Assembly: GCA_910575405.1 (NCBI GenBank)
Contig: CAJTER010000036.1
Location: forward strand, 1 to 43,264
Direction of reading: 5' to 3'
Source of the DNA: Clostridia bacterium
Lineage (GTDB): Bacteria > Bacillota > Clostridia > Peptostreptococcales > Anaerovoracaceae
DNA length: 43,264 bases
Position numbers and translations under genes: made by a program. Numbering within the stretch: the stretch's first letter is position 1; the number at the start of each line of letters is the position of its first letter. This document shows positions 41,595 to 43,264 of the stretch, in pieces. The notes beneath the pieces were generated by a model, which saw nothing but the letters and a program-made list of their open reading frames with translations, was not told the origin of the DNA and ran no database searches.

Positions 41595-43264
41595 ATGAAA
41601 AAACTCAAGAAAGTATTTGCCGTACTGTTATCAGTGGCAATGATCCTGGGAATGTCGACTACGGTATTTGCAGCAGAAGTTGGCGATGCTAGTGCAGGAG
41701 ATGCGCCTCCAGCCAATTTGGATACGATACCGTGGACACCAGTAACGGTTAAGAATGTACAGTCAGGTTCAGAGGTAAAGGCATATCAGATTGTTACGTA
41801 TGATACAAGTGGAAAATATCTTACAGTGCAAAATGACACACCGTCAGACCTGAAGGCACCTGCCGCAGCGCAAATTTTAGCGATATCGAACCAGATTACC
41901 GGCGGTGACACGACTGTTTATGCAGATGTGAAAACTTTACAGCCTGCAACAGTAGAGGGTGAATCTGTATACCAAGCCAAGTTAGAAGCAGGTATGTGGA
42001 TTGTCCTGGTGAAAAGCGGTGGCGACGAGATTTATAACCCGATGATTGTTAGTGTTAATATGACTCCGGACGGCAAAGAAGGTGGAATCGTTGATGCAGC
42101 GGGTAACTTTACGTATGGCGATGTTTACGCAAAACACTCCAAGGGTGGTGTGACAAAGGAAGTAACAGATCCAAATTATGAAGTTGGTCAGGATATTGAA
42201 TTTACAGTTACCGCTGATATTCCGAACTACAGTAGTGCTTACACGGAGGTTGTTTACAGCCTGACAGACAGATTGTCAAATGAACTGCAATATGTTACGA
42301 AAGAGGACGATGAAACAAAGCTGGAGGGTGCAACAATTTCAATCATTGATGGTAATCAGACGATCCCATATAGCACAACTGAGCCTGTGGTTAGTGGAAA
42401 GACTATGACACTTGATATGGATTCAGCGACCATACTTGCTCATAAAGGTGGAAAGGTTGTTCTGACTTATAAGGCAAAGTTGACAGATGAGGCAAAGGCA
42501 AACCTTAACTTCAATCTGAATGAATCTCACAATAAAGTTACTTTGGAGTATAGCAATAATCCATCCAAGAAAGATGACGTAACTGAGAAAGATGATGATA
42601 CTTATCATTACACTTTCGGTATTGACGCAGAAGCTGTTGGTGGAAGCAACTTCTTTACACAGACAGGTGAATTTTTCAAAGTAGATGAAAAAGGTAATGT
42701 TGAATACATTGAGGGTGAGAAAAAATTCGAAACGAAGACAGGACAGACACTTGCCGGAGCAGAATTCCAGCTGCATAAAGGTACTTATAATAGTACAGAT
42801 CTGTTTGCTGATGGAAAGGGCAACACAACCTTTACAACAACTGAGGATGGCCGCCTGAATATTGTGGGTCTTGACAGTGGTAAGGATTACTTCCTGGTTG
42901 AAACAAAGGCACCGCAGGGATATGAGCTGACTGGTATGATAGTTAAAGTTCATATTACTGCAAATAACGAGGGCGATACAGAGGGCAAGAGACTTGAGAA
43001 TTATACGGTAACACTTACAGCCCTAGATAAAGATGGAAACCCAATTAGCGATAAAGCTCCATCAGAGATTAAATATAATTATGGTACAACTGAGGATGGA
43101 GAACTGATAATTGATTCTACAGTACAGAATCCGTTTAACTACCCGAACACCAAACTTGGTGCCCTGCCATCCACAGGTGGAATCGGTACTATCATCTTCA
43201 CAGTAGGCGGCTGCCTGATCATGGTAGTAGCAGCAGCCCTGTACTTCGCAAACCGCAGAAAAGC
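41595..43264 (+). CDS. Isopeptide-forming pilin / LPxTG major fimbrial subunit (3' partial)
   Basis: 556 codons are visible; the frame is still open at the right edge, probably only a few codons from its stop. Signal peptide (KKLKKVFAVLLSVAMILGMS, cleavage after VFA), a fimbrial D2-type region with a candidate pilin-motif lysine in GDVYAKHSKGG, a CnaB-type domain with the E-box FLVETKAPQGYEL that supports an internal Lys-Asn isopeptide bond, and the sorting signal LPSTG (524-528), a membrane helix and Arg/Lys tail. Sortase C would polymerise it and the housekeeping sortase would anchor it. Downstream genes including the sortase lie outside the window. Confidence 0.92.
   Translation, partial: MKKLKKVFAVLLSVAMILGMSTTVFAAEVGDASAGDAPPANLDTIPWTPVTVKNVQSGSEVKAYQIVTYDTSGKYLTVQNDTPSDLKAPAAAQILAISNQITGGDTTVYADVKTLQPATVEGESVYQAKLEAGMWIVLVKSGGDEIYNPMIVSVNMTPDGKEGGIVDAAGNFTYGDVYAKHSKGGVTKEVTDPNYEVGQDIEFTVTADIPNYSSAYTEVVYSLTDRLSNELQYVTKEDDETKLEGATISIIDGNQTIPYSTTEPVVSGKTMTLDMDSATILAHKGGKVVLTYKAKLTDEAKANLNFNLNESHNKVTLEYSNNPSKKDDVTEKDDDTYHYTFGIDAEAVGGSNFFTQTGEFFKVDEKGNVEYIEGEKKFETKTGQTLAGAEFQLHKGTYNSTDLFADGKGNTTFTTTEDGRLNIVGLDSGKDYFLVETKAPQGYELTGMIVKVHITANNEGDTEGKRLENYTVTLTALDKDGNPISDKAPSEIKYNYGTTEDGELIIDSTVQNPFNYPNTKLGALPSTGGIGTIIFTVGGCLIMVVAAALYFANRRK

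Overview
The window looks like chromosome from an anaerobic, low-to-mid GC Gram-positive bacterium of the class Clostridia. A gut-type Eubacteriales relative near Anaerovoracaceae/Lachnospiraceae is possible, but I cannot fix the family. The pointers are a fused IspD-IspF enzyme, a CarD-like regulator next to a PIN/TRAM membrane protein, bacterial-type ProS with an editing domain, a tungsten aldehyde:ferredoxin oxidoreductase, strong GGAGG ribosome binding sites and LPxTG surface proteins. No rRNA, tRNA, CRISPR array, prophage or complete insertion sequence was seen.

Layout. 1-3000: the tail of a coiled-coil protein with 21-bp repeats, then a MATE exporter and a divergent LysR regulator that share an operator-like palindrome. 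3100-12700: a tungsten/aldehyde island. It holds a consensus promoter and a long structured leader (candidate Moco/Tuco riboswitch), a four-cluster ferredoxin, AOR, a MoaD/ThiS-like protein, a G5-NlpC/P60 wall hydrolase, a ThiF/MoeB-like enzyme, tungstate transporter tupABC, mobB and a class-3-like aldehyde dehydrogenase. The parts form one story: import tungstate, build the cofactor, and oxidise or reduce aldehydes through ferredoxin. 12850-16330: a secreted DUF1002 protein converging on an OmpR/histidine kinase pair. 16500-26530: mostly housekeeping genes in one direction (CarD, PIN/TRAM, IspDF, ProS, a split chromate transporter, Nudix, zinc ribbon, cyclophilin), ending in a hydantoinase/carbamoylase-type pair.

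26560-34270 is the accessory, rearranged part. An AAA-type ATPase gene appears to run in frame into a type II antitoxin, followed by the remains of its RelE/ParE toxin with the middle deleted. Next come a MarR-controlled MATE exporter and an AT-rich three-gene operon led by a RelA/SpoT-type nucleotide synthetase (toxSAS-like) with two unknown partners. Then follows an Rpn-family nuclease gene whose original promoter, ribosome binding site and start codon are cut off by a 166-bp MITE-like element. A second copy of that element and a different 149-bp inverted-repeat element lie just beyond.

34270-43264 is a surface-adhesin/pilus locus: a BTAD regulator with a degenerate GGDEF-like tail, a small unknown protein, a 1716-residue LPxTG protein with ten Cys/His modules, an apparently dead amidase-like domain and a fibro-slime-like domain, and an isopeptide-type pilin that runs off the right edge. 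The pilin sortase is presumably outside the window.

The best candidates for undescribed biology are the RelA/SpoT operon, the ATPase-antitoxin chimera with its deleted toxin, the MITE that supplies a new start to the Rpn gene, and the dead amidase domain in the adhesin. All family assignments come from reading motifs by eye; no database search was run.
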